DNA of 64,000 bases from Amoebophrya sp. A120 (GCA_905178155.1 CAJINV010000011.1:1509216-1573215); one strand, 5' to 3'. Positions 22,701-31,235 are shown, counted from the first letter of the stretch. Notes: generated from the letters alone by a model not told the origin. Made by a program: numbers and translations.

Positions 22701-22921
22701 GGCACCTTGCGCACCTAGATTCTGCATCAGAAAGGCTCGCAATCCTTGCATGCAAGACAAAAAGCTTTCATTTGGAAAATTTTGCATGCCAAACTTCTGC
22801 AAATTCCGGGATGGGGGCACTTTTCATTGTAATATCCTCTACTCCCGGGACCACGAGTGGTTCCGGCTCAGCGGATATCAAAAGGAAAAATCCCTTATCA
22901 AAATCAAAACGAAATTTCTGA
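10783..22921 (+). CDS. Secreted CCCH-type cysteine-cluster protein, copy 2, heavily invaded by introners
   Basis: Proposed exons: 10783-~11100, ~11517-12251, 13269-13341, 13664-14058, 14456-14625, 15778-16122, 16571-~16681, 18393-18465, ~18754-19111, 19264-19314, 19589-19660, 19975-20725, 21058-21108, 21404-22079, 22336-22529, 22840-22921. The start has a signal-like stretch (MMAVAAFILFLAAAGG) resembling copy 1. Other shared blocks are DSIAEIELLQGVLRVFMEQ, RMMWTCARVP, LSDAEAQVALQIIDERL and the same C-x3-C-x8-C-x5-C-x2-C-H-x-C cluster. From 18754 to 22921 every junction is in frame and leads into the conserved cluster. The 11.1-11.5 kb junction and the 16.6-18.8 kb stretch could not be resolved, so the gene may be partly degenerate. 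Residues from 13745 on form a 29-residue amphipathic repeat. Confidence 0.55.
11101..11516. other. Probable intron or insert, boundaries unresolved
   Basis: All frames on the + strand are interrupted between the signal-peptide exon and the exon beginning PRPEPDQFEHP. The exact junction and any TIR could not be identified. It contains a short inverted pair (CACGACCTG near 11275, CAGGTCGTG near 11317). Confidence 0.35.
12252..13263. mobile_element. Introner element 2 with a nested insertion, duplication AGATT
   Basis: Flanked by AGATT at 12247-12251 and 13264-13268. The left end (TTTTATCAAATGCAAATATG) and right end (TTGCTATTGATA) belong to TIR family II, with GGGTCTGGAAG and CTTCCAGACCC near the ends. 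Removal joins VRTVQR to FEEQQEVAFEEALRAVQRFEEQ in frame. It is about 1 kb rather than ~270 bp because a GC-rich segment is inserted inside its left arm. Confidence 0.75.
12279..13003. mobile_element. GC-rich insertion nested in introner 2, candidate hAT-like MITE
   Basis: GTTGTATG occurs on both sides (12271-12278 and ~13004-13011), and removing the segment rebuilds an ordinary family II introner arm (GCAAATATGTTGTATGGG). The left end starts TAGTGAGGTC and its reverse complement GACCTCACTA lies at 12970-12979, 24 bp short of the right duplication. An 8-bp duplication with a TAGTG-type end is what hAT elements show, but the extra 24 bp on the right make the right end uncertain. Inside is an inverted pair around 12740 and 12800 (CATGCTATGGG / CCCATAGCATG type). 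No coding frame. Confidence 0.45.
13342..13658. mobile_element. Introner element 3, duplication TTTTG
   Basis: 317 bp, TIR family V (TATGGGGGTGTCAGGATGG... against ...GTCCTGACGCTTCCATA). TTTTG at 13337-13341 and 13659-13663. Removal joins FEEQRFL to APDYSNYISGL in frame. Confidence 0.85.
13745..14030 (+). repeat. 87-bp tandem repeat inside copy 2 coding sequence
   Basis: Units start at about 13745, 13832, 13919 and 14006 (the last is partial and diverged), exactly 87 bp apart. Each encodes 29 residues of the type AAQEFLHEAETHLQQAEAA followed by GAQLAHDRRK. The pattern predicts an amphipathic helix. Copies 1-3 are nearly identical, so the expansion is recent. Confidence 0.9.
14059..14450. mobile_element. 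Introner element 4, duplication diverged
   Basis: 392 bp with family II ends (ATCGATTTGGGTCGGGAAGG on the left, CTTCCAGGCCAGCC and ATATTTGCAATCCATA on the right). The 5-bp flanks are CAACA and CAGTT, matching only at CA. Applying the same rule (remove the element plus five 3' bases) still keeps the frame: LQRAQH continues into LQRNLLDQELYQ. Confidence 0.6.
14571..14625 (+). repeat. Left 55-bp direct repeat of the recombinase insert
   Basis: Identical to 15723-15777 except for one G/T difference. It encodes IESTAGPDSSAEIELLQG in the host frame, a block conserved in copy 1 (QSIADANLLRAFVRV). A stop (TAA at 14628-14630) follows directly, so the host frame is broken unless the insert is removed. 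Confidence 0.9.
14626..15722. mobile_element. 1.1-kb insert between 55-bp direct repeats carrying a recombinase-like frame
   Basis: The insert is almost entirely filled by one minus-strand reading frame (see 14627-15793). Recombination between the two 55-bp repeats would delete exactly 1,152 bp and restore the host frame, giving AEIELLQGVLRVFMEQEDR. That product aligns with copy 1, so the repeat pair lies on ancestral host coding sequence. Long direct repeats of this length resemble att-site-like duplications better than transposon target duplications; this reading is inference. Confidence 0.65.
14627..15793 (-). CDS. Tyrosine-recombinase-like protein, catalytic C-terminus missing
   Basis: 388 codons if started at the ATG complement of 15791-15793, which lies in host sequence just outside the right repeat; the native start is unclear. 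Middle residues look like a core-binding domain (SRLKCYFQFCTRAS, PITRQHATLFFTALVG, then an ATADDYLWSVVARLEAI helix). AIGFLFGLRKATLVNKI looks like the box containing the first catalytic Arg of tyrosine recombinases. The frame ends just inside the left repeat without the later H-x-x-R and Tyr motifs, so the protein is truncated or continues in another exon. The family call rests on pattern alone. Crypton-like or other YR elements are the candidates. Confidence 0.5.
   Translation of the reverse strand: MKTRKTPWSNSISAMLSGPAVLSIASAENDTASLQWQCGIVPQSRAQPSRKRSSSDPICTAPVLPAAPAAKSQHQEVTELEVFAAAIAACGDAELLAQGIIPSEKDPTAKFKPGFFSEVAAHPRILQLYRDAHDPEKQRRTKQKDEVFKLLDDLPRMQAAHKEMTRRPAATTEESRLKCYFQFCTRASQHKECAFLKKPWPITRQHATLFFTALVGDQVGRSFYATADDYLWSVVARLEAIPGGSNLGAADKIHLSQLVTRKKREGLFAHTQPPPVMLEELIEMQDPIYWTKQSFTAACAIGFLFGLRKATLVNKIKFSEQEQFLPPVDFAETPSENEDGGGLEESLHILPLQSRVDNTYYHFCGDFTYNNAAKVFCLNLDNYILKSN
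15723..15777 (+). repeat. Right 55-bp direct repeat of the recombinase insert
   Basis: Second copy of the repeat at 14571-14625, in the same orientation and the same host reading frame. The downstream host frame stays open for about 115 codons. Confidence 0.9.
16123..16565. mobile_element. Introner element 5, duplication diverged
   Basis: 443 bp, TIR family IV (TATGAGAGTGCACAAG... and ...CTCTACTTTCATA). The flanks AGTGC and TGAGG do not match well. Removing the element plus five 3' bases keeps the frame (DGELVHEDCLTSIPIP), whereas removing the element alone gives a stop. It is longer than the other family IV members and may be composite. Confidence 0.55.
16636..16681 (+). repeat. Left 46-bp direct repeat of the second large insert
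   Basis: Matches 18347-18392 with a single G/T difference. It encodes QPCDQTRSSSSCPPE in the host frame, comparable to SCPPGLEARATP of copy 1. Confidence 0.85.
16682..18346. mobile_element. 1.67-kb insert between 46-bp direct repeats
   Basis: Same geometry as the 14626-15722 insert: host coding sequence duplicated at both ends with one mismatch, and the longest internal frame on the minus strand. About 55 bp at 17290-17345 are nearly identical to coding sequence of the membrane-protein gene at ~26720-26770. The last ~100 bp contain introner-like signatures (ATTTGTCATGCAAAATC), so part may be another element. Confidence 0.5.
17301..18155 (-). CDS. Possible protein in the second insert, unrecognised
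   Basis: 284 codons, ATG to stop, the longest frame of the insert. The N-terminal half is Ser/Ala/Arg-rich. The C-terminal part has a helical block (TQKQAVERLCINLVKLAGP, AVAKAGELLGDEAEL) followed by a Lys/Arg-rich tail. No family recognised. Competing + strand frames exist, so it may not be a gene. It is recorded because the sister insert also carries a minus-strand frame. Confidence 0.3.
   Translation of the reverse strand: MCSTTRSKRAPRGSTGRFAARISANKGGELWKEMRSPRPLPVPAPDEIGERHRAQPSSSSSSSSIAMSFRNANSRETRNLESRARPAPEEAGSATGSTSSSSSSVEARVGAPFAAAIPPKVNTQKEKTTAREANAGTDAGAFQLKAIASGFGARAEQFKKDCRVDLFGNYDSLRGERGLGAGVPAGREEDENESSYGFANMFEREKTKKRPPRMTQKQAVERLCINLVKLAGPKAVAKAGELLGDEAELQLHEGGKQKTNKRVRGELGQDRGLPNRNQHHHRSM
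18347..18392 (+). repeat. Right 46-bp direct repeat of the second large insert
   Basis: Second copy of 16636-16681. The frame continues as DLLEAHARTMPCTTPARIL. Confidence 0.85.
18466..18753. mobile_element. Introner element 6, flanks not duplicated
   Basis: 288 bp, TIR family III (TATCCTGTGTAAGAACGTCC and CGTTTTTACATATGATA, with CCCCACCCCAT arms). The flanks AGTAT and TTCGC do not match. This is the one copy where the five-base rule does not restore the frame; removal of the element alone does, in the frame of the right 46-bp repeat. Confidence 0.6.
19112..19258. mobile_element. Introner element 7, duplication GTTAC
   Basis: 147 bp, TIR family I (TATGAATTGCAAAAGTATCG and CGATACTTTTGCACACGATA). 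GTTAC at 19107-19111 and 19259-19263. Removal gives AGQQLLDAAMWS in frame. Confidence 0.9.
19315..19583. mobile_element. Introner element 8, duplication CAGTG
   Basis: 269 bp, TIR family VI (TATAACCTGCTCAGATGTTG and CATCTGAGCAAGCCATA). CAGTG at 19310-19314 and 19584-19588. Removal gives SASGFRASS in frame. Only 56 bp of coding sequence separates it from element 7. Confidence 0.9.
19661..19969. mobile_element. Introner element 9, duplication GGACA
   Basis: 309 bp, TIR family V (TATGAAAGCCTCAGAATGG and CCATTCTGAGGCTGTCATA). GGACA at 19656-19660 and 19970-19974. Removal gives VEEDTAFAAATSS in frame. Confidence 0.9.
20726..21052. mobile_element. Introner element 10, duplication ACCGA
   Basis: 327 bp, TIR family V (TATGGAAGCGTCCGGATTG and CAATTCTGACACTCCCATA). 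ACCGA at 20721-20725 and 21053-21057. Removal gives MTTKTERSSYRV in frame. Confidence 0.9.
21109..21398. mobile_element. Introner element 11, duplication AGAAG/AGAAC
   Basis: 290 bp, TIR family III (TATCCCGAGGAAAAACGTCC and CATTTTTACTCAGGATA). The duplication differs at one base. Removal gives EKCARSAPTSA in frame. Confidence 0.85.
22081..22331. mobile_element. Introner element 12 inside the cysteine cluster, duplication CTGCT/CTGGC
   Basis: 251 bp with family I-like ends (TATGCATTGCAAAAC, and GAAGTGGATA at the right). The 5-bp copies have diverged, so position matters: only a cut after the fourth base (intron 22080-22335) keeps both the Cys of HPHTC and the frame into QAPCKYNWTKKGC. A cut at the left edge gives a different residue and one at the right edge a stop. 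Confidence 0.75.
22530..22834. mobile_element. Introner element 13, duplication TCCCC/TCCTC
   Basis: 305 bp, TIR family III (TATTACAATGAAAAATGCC and CACTTTTCATTGTAATA). The flanks differ at one base. Removal gives EQASSPTPGTTSG in frame, then the gene stops at 22919-22921. Confidence 0.85.
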
Positions 22922-24515
22922 TGCTGGATTTGGATACACGAGGAGGACTAAAAGTCAAAAGAGCAGCAAATAGGCAGAGAAACATCAAACGATGGTCGGA
23001 ACCATTTCGAACAGGACAGAAATTCGATTGCGTGGCCCGTGCGATTATTCGAACAAGGCGACTGCTACGGAACAGTGTCGAGTGGGAACGTTGGGAAATA
23101 AAAAGCTAATAGTACTCAGAAGATGCTAGAAGATTTGTTATTCTGACAAAGAAGTACTAGAGGTAGAGCCCTTTTCTTTGTCTCAACGTCGTACCAGTTC
23201 AGTGGTCACACACGACCTGGAAGAGAGCAAGCACACCGAATCGGTGCAGCTCCATCAAGAGGCATTTCGTTTTGCATGTGCCTGCTTCTACGCAGCTACT
23301 TACCAGTTCCGGCTGCTTGAGAAGTGCAAGTGTATGAACAGCAATAAAAGCAATGTCGTAAATTCCTAACAACATAAGTTACTTTTTTCCTGCAGACATT
23401 TTTTTTACCCAAGGCCCTCCCCCCTTCTTATTTTGCCTGCAGGTTTCTGATTGTTTGCAGCGACCAAGAAGGCTAGTTGATACATAATACATAGAGGAGT
23501 CAAACCAAGTCTGGAGGTACTACGGGTGACATGAACATGGTTGTCTGTCACTGTGCTTCGAAAGATGTTGTTAATTGACTCGCATCTTCAATACGAGTGC
23601 ATAGAGATCATGCGCCGTGGTCAACACCGCGGCTCTAGATCTTACGATTAATACCGGCCTTAGATCTTACGATAGAAATGATACAAGACCGCGGCCCTAC
23701 TAGAGGACGCTCCTCCTTACGCCTACGCACAGGGAGGACTGCCTCATCACTGCTGATTGGTGCGTGGTGCTTGCAGTGCCTATAACTAATACTACCGTGT
23801 GAAATGAGTGATTCTTTAAATGCTTTAATGATTTTCGATAGGAAGAGTACACAGAAGATTCACGTATACATGTCGTAGCTTTCGCTTTTTCACGCTACTA
23901 GCTTGCTTTACGTGCAAAATTTTCAAAATCCAAAAACCTTCCCTGGTTCTTCTTTCAGGCCTCGGATGAAGAACTTGAACTTTACAGAAAAAACAGCAGA
24001 AAACAGGAATGCCATCGGATATCGGTTGCGATTTCGCAAAACGTGGTGAACGCTCCAAACAAGTGGCGCCATTTTTTCCATTTGTATATTTATTAATATT
24101 TCTTGAAGATCAGCTCTGACACATCCTTGGTCGCTATAATTCGCGCCCCCGGCAACGTGAATTTTTGGTTGCCCTGTAGTGACATAATTTACTTATACAA
24201 CTTCATATGATGTAGATGTATAATTGATTTTTTTTTAGCTGATCATGAAGAGTCTCGTGGGTAGGTCAATGTCGTCTGTATTTCCGGCTGTAGTTCCTCT
24301 CCGTAACTAGAGCACAGTCGGGCGTGTCGTGGATAGTGTTGATGTACGATTGTGCTCAGCATAACCGTCAGAACATATGAAAAGCTGTGAAGAAGAACCA
24401 TCTCAGCCTCATTTCTACTTATCATAATATACAACTACTGACGATGAACACGAATGTTTCGTCCTCGAGAGACTGTTCCTAAGTGCGGTGCAGGACCACC
24501 GTGTTGTTGAAATAG

Positions 24516-24974
24516 ATGACGTTGATCATTCTTTTCCTTGCGCTTGCGCAAAGATTTAGGAAAAGAACTTCTTTTCCATTGTATAGGAAGAGTGCTTCTT
24601 TTAAAGAAGCACTCCGCTTTATAAAGAAACTCTTTTTCCATTGTATTTTGATTATTCCGTTAGCCAATGCCAAACTTTATGCTGATGGAATAGCCCAGCC
24701 TCGCAAGTTCAACACCTTGCTCGACGTTGTTGACGCCGAGTATGTGCGGTGTGAGGCTCCAAAAGTTTTCCTTTTTCTTAACCGCAAATCGCTATGGTAC
24801 GATTACGAAGAGGGCCACGGCCACCAATTCAGAGGTATCATCTGCAGGTGGAGTGATACGAAAACGATAAACCGTGGCCATCACCAAAGGCATGAATATC
24901 ATAAATTAAAAGTACAAGTGGACACAAAGACAATATCAATATCTAAGAAACTCATCCAAAAACTATTTTCATAA
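24516..24974 (+). CDS. Possible small secreted protein, unrecognised
   Basis: 152 codons from ATG. The start is hydrophobic (MTLIILFLALAQ). Later residues (KLYADGIAQPRKFNTLLDV, then VFLFLNRKSLWYDYEEGHG) look protein-like, and the tail is Lys-rich. Codons about 12-45 coincide with a foldback (see 24572-24646), which may have been inserted into the signal sequence. No family recognised. It could be chance. Confidence 0.3.
   Translation: MTLIILFLALAQRFRKRTSFPLYRKSASFKEALRFIKKLFFHCILIIPLANAKLYADGIAQPRKFNTLLDVVDAEYVRCEAPKVFLFLNRKSLWYDYEEGHGHQFRGIICRWSDTKTINRGHHQRHEYHKLKVQVDTKTISISKKLIQKLFS
24572..24646. repeat. Small foldback bounded by 13-bp direct repeats
   Basis: TTTTCCATTGTAT occurs at 24572-24584 and 24634-24646. 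Between them lies a perfect palindrome centred on TTTAAA (24591-24613, arms AGTGCTTCTT). Confidence 0.7.
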
Positions 24975-25361
24975 AAGACTTAGAGTGGTAAAAATCCTGC
25001 GTTTGTAAAGACTTGTATACAGTTTAGTTTTCAATGTATACACAAAGACAAATTCAAAAACCACGTTGACGCAACTCGCACACGACCGTAGTTGCGCCAC
25101 GAAACACAAAGAAAAGTCGACATCATTTGTGTCGAGATAAAGTCGACCGCAACAGCGCGCTGTTTAGTTCGTGTTTTTTCTTTGTGCTTTTGAGTTTGTG
25201 GAAGTTTTTCTAGTTTTCTTCCTCGTTATTGAAATGGTGGTGACATTATAACATGATGAACGTCTTCTGATCAGGTTTTTCAGTTACTAGCACGACTCCA
25301 TCTTCTTTGTGTTGGTGGAAAAATCCTCCAGATGACTTGAGGCGAGGCTCGAACTGGAAGC

Positions 25362-28300
25362 ATGATGCCCCGTGTTTGTACAACAATAAACATAATGTTC
25401 ACAAGGCTCGTCGTGTTCTGTTTCGTCCGTCATGCAGCGCTGCTGTTTCAGCTCGTTGTCGTTCCCGCGCTACGGCCCCCGACCTCCGCGGCGAGCCAAC
25501 AAGCCACAACTAGCCCATCGTTTAGCGGTCGGGCTGGCGAAGATGCTGATGAACATCAGAGCGTCTTTCTGCAGTCGGACGAAGAGCTGCGCGGGGGTCG
25601 TGGCACAAACGTTGATCTTCCTGCCGGACAACAAGCATCTCAGCAGCATGGCGAGCTGCACAAGAGTCATTTCTCTACCACTAGCACTAGTACTTCTGCA
25701 GTGTTGACAGGGGCTGCGGCTACAACTCATCATCTGGAAGAAGATCATGGTGCACGACACAGTAGCTTTCAACATCAAACCCGGCTCACGAAGAACTCGA
25801 ACTCCACCATCGAAGCCGCAACCTCCGTCAAGGATCGCCTCAAAGCCGGCTGCCACCCCCGGAACCTCGCGCCGGTGCTTTGCGGCAGTCTCTTAGCGTT
25901 GCAAGCGGCGAGCAACGGTCGGCTGGCCGAGGAGTCCGGGAACCCCCTGTTCGCGTCGCTCTGCAGCTCCGTCGTCGGTGGAACCGTGATGCTGGCCTTG
26001 GGCGCGATGTCGGCGGGATCCGATTGTGTGGTGAAGAAGTTGTTGTCGGTGTCGGGGAGGAACGCAGAACAAGAGGAAAGTAGTGCTCAGTCGGAAGAAA
26101 AGAACTCTCCAGAACCAGATCAAGATCCGGAACAACAAGGTGTGTCAAACGACGGCAATGTTTCGCTCACAGCTCCACCCAGAAGTGAGGACACCTGTGC
26201 AGCAGCGCGGTCGAAAAATCACCGCGGGAACGAGCACAGAGAGGAAGATCCGCTCGCAGACGCGCGGGGCCTTGGCTTTGGGCAACAAGTGGTCGGCGTG
26301 TCGGAAGGTAACAGGCCACGGTGGAACTCGCACAACGTCGGAGTGGCGTCGTCATCCGTGCCTCCTGTGGGATCATCTTGTTTGAAGGCCGCCGTGGTGC
26401 CTTCAGGTTTAGCTGAACCTGAACAAGTCGACGTTGCGCGTAGTGCACGACCTACCACCAGCACGGACAGCTCCCCCTCCTCCTGTCCCGGGCCACGGGA
26501 CGTTTTAAACGCCTTAGCGAGCGTGGAGGAGGAGCAAATGCAGGATGCGCTGCTGCTGAGTATCAACGCCGCCTGCTTGGATTTTATGGGCCAGGACGAG
26601 GTGGTTGACGAGCATTCCAGGACGGTGCGGCAACAGATTGCGTACGAGCCTATCGAGGAAGGTGCAGCCGGGTTTGAAGACCAGTACAACTCCAATCCAG
26701 AATCGGATCTAAGCACCAGCGGCGAGGCTACATGGAGCGATAGTGGTGCTGGTTCCGGTTCGGCAGGCCGCGGCGGGCACTTGTTCCGGACTTCTTCTGC
26801 TTCGGGGGCAACAAGAATATTAACCGCGGACAAAGTCGCGAGATGGAATGTCGCGTGGGCCATGGCGAGGGGGGAAGGCGACGAAGAGGCAGAGGGAGGT
26901 AAACAATCCAACAGCGGTCCTCGTCGTGTACTACGATCTGCAGTCGACGCAAACGCGATGGACACAGACGATCAAGAAGAACAAAGTGGATCGGAAGCGA
27001 ATGACCAAGAAGATGATCGAGGGAAATCGAAATTGGTCGAAATTGAAGAGAACTACGTAGGGAAGCTGCCTGGGCTGCCTGGACCACGACCGTCGGAATT
27101 GCCAGCCGCTTGTTATTCTGGCGCAACACAAGTTCTTGACGAAACCTCCACAAGAAGGCTGCCTGATCCGGAACAGCAGCGATTACACTCTATCTTCGGA
27201 GACGATGATGATCACGTGTTGATGGGGCAGCACCACCACCACGACCGGAGCGGAGTCTCACCCCCGTCCACTTCACCAAACAGAGCAAGCCGCGCCACGG
27301 GCTGTACAACTAGCAGTTCCAGTAGCAGCGCACGGCCGCCTGCTCGGATGTTCTCCACAGCCTCCCCACGAATAACTGACTGGATGCGGCAAAAGGCGCG
27401 TGGAGGTCTGAACAAGGAAGCAGACGGCGAAGGCCGTTTTAGAGCTACGACTTCCTATGACAAGAAATCCAATTTTTCATTTTCTCTCCACCCACGCCGG
27501 AAGCCTGCAATCGACGACCCTTTTGGCGACGATGCTGGAGGTGGGGACACGTCCGCGTCAGATTTTGAAGGAACAACGGAAATGATCCTCAATTTGGACG
27601 ACGATAGTCCTAGCAGAAGTGACTTCAACAACGTTGCGCCCGTGGTGCTCGGGAAACGCACTTCACCTAGACTGTCACACGAAAGCAACACGCATGTTCT
27701 GAAGGGTGTTGCCCTTCGGAAAGCCGATGGCGGGACAGATGGTAAGACGCAACAAATAATTGGCCAGCACAAGAAGCGGCATGGTGGGCAGCGTGATGTA
27801 GTTGCAGATGGCTTTGCCCTGGCGTCGGTGCACCAGCAACTGCAACAACAGGGCGATTTTGCTTCTACGAGCAATAAAGAACAAGAAACAACCACCACCC
27901 CGAGCAAAAGCGCGAACCGCAGACGACCGTTTAATTTTTTCCCGCCAACATCTTCTTCCTCCGCTCGTCAGGCAGCGCAGCAGTTTCTCGATTTGTTCCG
28001 AGCCAAGAGCACGAAGCAGCTGCAAGCGGCAAGAAAGCTTTTCTACGAGCTGAAACACACGAAAAACAAGAGGAAAAAGCTCTGGTTCCTCCGCCGGTTC
28101 CTGTCCCGCCTGGTGCTCGGCGGCCCGGTCGCCGCCAGTGCGGTGGCGCTCGCCTGCATGGCCGTACCGAAAACGGGCGTTTTGAGCTACACCATGGCCT
28201 GGATTGTTGGGCAGATGTTCGTGTCCGCAGCCGTGGACCACCGGGGGAGCATGGGCATCAAGCGGAAAATGACGGGAAAAAAGTGCCTCGCCTCCCTCCT

Positions 28301-29302
28301 CGCCCCCGTCGGCCTGTTAGTGGCCGCCGCGGGGCAAACGGGAACTCGCTCCCCAGCAGGAGAAACAGATCAGAGTCAGTTGGAAGCACTGGTGAAGGTT
28401 TTAATCCCCTCGAACGACAAAGCGCTCTACCTTCTCGCGGCGATGTTGAGTGGCGGCTTGATGCCGGTCGCTCGCGTCTCTCTCGTGCAGTTGAACGCGC
28501 TCTTACCGAACCGCATGCTAACAACCGGGGGGATTGCGTATGTGTCCGGTGCGTTGGCGCAATTTCTATTCCTTGTGATACTGTCCAAACCATTGGGTTT
28601 GACGACAGCGAGCGAACTCTTCGATGGTTTGTTCGACGGGAATGACGATCCATCATCCGACTTTGGTTTTGCTAGCACGGCGGGAACTACTAGCGCAACA
28701 AATTTCACGACTTCTACTATTGCACCAACAGCAGCTGCACAGCTTGCCGTAGAAGCTTCCTCGTTCAGTAGCAGCAAAAGCCTAGAAGCACTTCTCGTCC
28801 GCCTGCCGCTGATTACCTGGTGTGGCGGCTTCGTGGGCGCGGTGCAGTTTTTTTCTATTCTACTCTTCCAGAAGAAGATCGGCGCTTTGCGGTACTTTCT
28901 CCTCGTGTTGCTCGGACAACTGTCCACCAGTCTGCCTTATAGATTGCAAAAATGTGTGGGTCTGAAAGAATACAAACTTGTGATGCGCATTTCAGAACAC
29001 AGAAAAATCTCTCATGCATAGGTAGCAAAAGCTGCCCACATTCTGTCCCCAAAGCGGGGGATTTGTCATGCGGATTCGGCATTGCGGAAGCTTCTCGAAA
29101 CCTGTGATGCTAGAGCTTCCATGCCAGACCTTCTGCGTCATGCAAAAATAGCACGACTCTTCTAGACACAGACATTTTTGCATTTGATATGCCTCTGGAC
29201 CACTACGGACTGCTGGGCTTCGAAAGACGCGAGGTCACAGCGTATCCGGTGGCGGGGGTGGTGTTGGTGTTGCTGAGTGTGCTGTTCAACCAAGCGCTGT
29301 GA
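25362..29302 (+). CDS. Tandem YdcZ-type (DUF606, DMT superfamily) membrane protein with long acidic insertion
   Basis: Exons 25362-28937 and 29195-29302 give 1,227 residues. An N-terminal hydrophobic segment (MFTRLVVFCFVRHAALLFQL) may be a signal. Residues ~170-225 (LCGSLLALQAASNGRL, NPLFASLCSSVVGGTVML) match the first two helices of the bacterial YdcZ/DUF606 family. A low-complexity acidic stretch of about 690 residues follows. Helices 3-5 come at ~920-1000 (VGQMFVSAAVDHRGSMG). A second domain follows (YLLAAMLSGGLMPVARVSL ... LLGQLSTSLPLDHYGLLGFE). The terminal LDHYGLLGFERREVT motif is split by the introner at 28938-29189 and restored on its removal. Likely a small-molecule exporter or permease; the substrate is unknown. 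A bacterial origin of the domain is possible but untested. Confidence 0.8.
28938..29189. mobile_element. Introner element 14, duplication TGCCT
   Basis: 252 bp, TIR family II (TATAGATTGCAAAAATGTG and CATTTTTGCATTTGATA). TGCCT at 28933-28937 and 29190-29194. Removal rejoins the conserved LLGQLSTSLPLDHYGLLG in frame, an independent proof of the splice point. Confidence 0.95.
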
Positions 29303-29656
29303 AGATCCTGAACTAGGGCCAGTTGCAATCCATCGTGGTTCTGGTTGTCTGCAGCTTGAACCCAAAACGCCAACTCCATATCCTTGTACCAGCACCAGCT
29401 GTGCATTTTGAGAATAAAGTCTGCACAAAAATAGATTTTGAATTGCCTGAATTTTGCTTTTCATTTCGTTTTGAGCACCAGGTTTGCTTTTTGATGAAGA
29501 AGATCTGCAACTTTTTGGGAACATGAACAACCGATTGCGGTACTAAAATAGGGAGAACATATACAAGAACATGGCATGAGCGCAAATAACAGCAATAGCA
29601 TCGTGATTGGTGTTTTTGGTCTAGATGAGAGCAAAACTGCGAAACCCACCACGACC

Positions 29657-29880
29657 GAGCGCAACCCACCGCAACCCACCGCAACCCACCGCAACCCACC
29701 GCAACCCACCGCAACCCACCGCAACCCACCGCAACCCACCGCAACCCTCCGCAACCCTCCGCAACCCTCCGCAACCCTCCACAACCCTCCACAACCCTCC
29801 ACAACCCTCCACAACCCTCCGCAACCCTCCGCAACCCTCCGCAACCCCCCACAACCCTCCGCAACCCTCCGCAACCCTCC
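29657..29880. repeat. 10-bp minisatellite GCAACCCNCC
   Basis: About 22 contiguous copies, first GCAACCCACC, then GCAACCCTCC and ACAACCCTCC variants in blocks. Further short runs of the complement (GGGTTGCGG type) occur at ~30470-30520, 30690-30715, 30885-30945, 31090-31120 and 31190-31210. Long open frames here (RNPPQPSATL and GGLRRVAEGC repeats) are simply the repeat read in six frames. Confidence 0.95.
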
Positions 29881-31235
29881 TCCCCCCGCTCCGCTGGTGC
29901 TTCCTTACCCCCCCCCGCTTCTTATGTGTGATCTGCCATGTGTGCAGTGGCTTTGTTTTCTTTTTTTGGGAGAATGAAAAAAGTATAAAGCAGGAGCCCT
30001 CCGGAACCCCCCTCCCCCCGCAACGCTGGTGCTTCCTTACTCCCCCCGCTTCTTATATGTGATCTGCTATGTATATAGTAGCTTTGTTTTCCTTTTTTGA
30101 AAGAATGAAAAAAAGTATAAAGCATAAGCCCGCTGCAACCCTCCTCGCCCCCACCGCTCCGCTGGTGTTTCCTTACTCCCCCCGCTTGTTACATGTGATC
30201 TGCTATGTATGTAGTTAGCCTTGCTGTCTTTTTTTGAAAGAAAAAGAATGAGAAAAAGTATAACGCGCAAAGTAAATTATGAGGCTGCAGCGATCGGTTG
30301 CGTTGGTTATGGCTTCTGGATCTACCCAGATCGCTGCAGCCCCATAGCGCCCTTCCTTGTTATGTTGTATACTTTCTTTCATTCAGCAGAGTTGCCATTA
30401 GCATAGCGCGCCACATATAACAAGTGAGGGGAGTAAGTAAGGAAACACCAGAGGAGCGGGGGGAGGAGGGTTGCGGCGGGTTGTGGAGGGTTGTGGTGGG
30501 TTGTGGAGGGTTGCGGCGGGTTGCGCTGGTTTCTGGATCTACCCAGATCGCTGCAGCCTCGACACTGTATGCTTGTGCTTTGTGCTTTTTTTCGTTCTTA
30601 AAAAAAAAAGGAAAAAGCACGACTATATACATAGCGCATCACATAGAACAAGGGGGGGAGTAAGGAAACACCAGGGGAGCGGAGGGAGGGGGGTTGTGGA
30701 GGGTTGCGGGGGGTTGCGCTGGTTTCTGGTTCTACGTCTACCCAGATCATGGCAGCCTCATCGCTTACTTATGCTCTATACTTCTTTTTAGATATTCTTT
30801 CAAAAAAAGATGAAAAAGCCTCTATATACATAGCAGACCACATACAACAAGCGGAGAGAGTAAGGAAACACCAGGGGAGCGGGGGGAGGAGGGTTGCGGA
30901 GGGTTATGGAGGGTTGCGGAGGGTTGCGGAGGGTTGATGTGGTGGATTGCAGATTTCTGGCGTGTATTCTAGTACTTTCTTTTTTTTTTATTCGTTCAAA
31001 AAAAAAAAAACAAAGCTACTATACACGTAGCAGATCACATATAACAAGCGGGGGGAGTATGGAAACACCAGGGAGCGGGGGGAGGAGCGGGGGTTGCGGT
31101 GGGTTGCGGTGGATTGCAGATTTATGGTGTGCATTATAGTGCTACTTTATTTTTTTTCATTCTTTAAAAAAAAAAATAAAAAACAAAGCGGAGGGTTGCG
31201 GTGGGTTGTAGATTTATGGTGTGTATTATAGTACT

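Larger units (their letters stand above)
22922..25361. other. Intergenic region with one weak small reading frame
   Basis: 2.4 kb. Apart from the candidate at 24516-24974 I see no gene. 23400-24250 is AT-rich with T-runs. The 300 bp before 25362 probably hold the promoter of the membrane-protein gene. Confidence 0.5.

Noticed and set aside
29657-29880. Telomeric repeat
   Set aside because: The 10-bp unit is internal to the window, switches strand in a foldback and does not match known telomere units.
29313-29977. Proteins made of GGLRRVAEGC or RNPPQPSATL repeats
   Set aside because: A 10-bp tandem repeat read in every frame without stops; no independent coding evidence.
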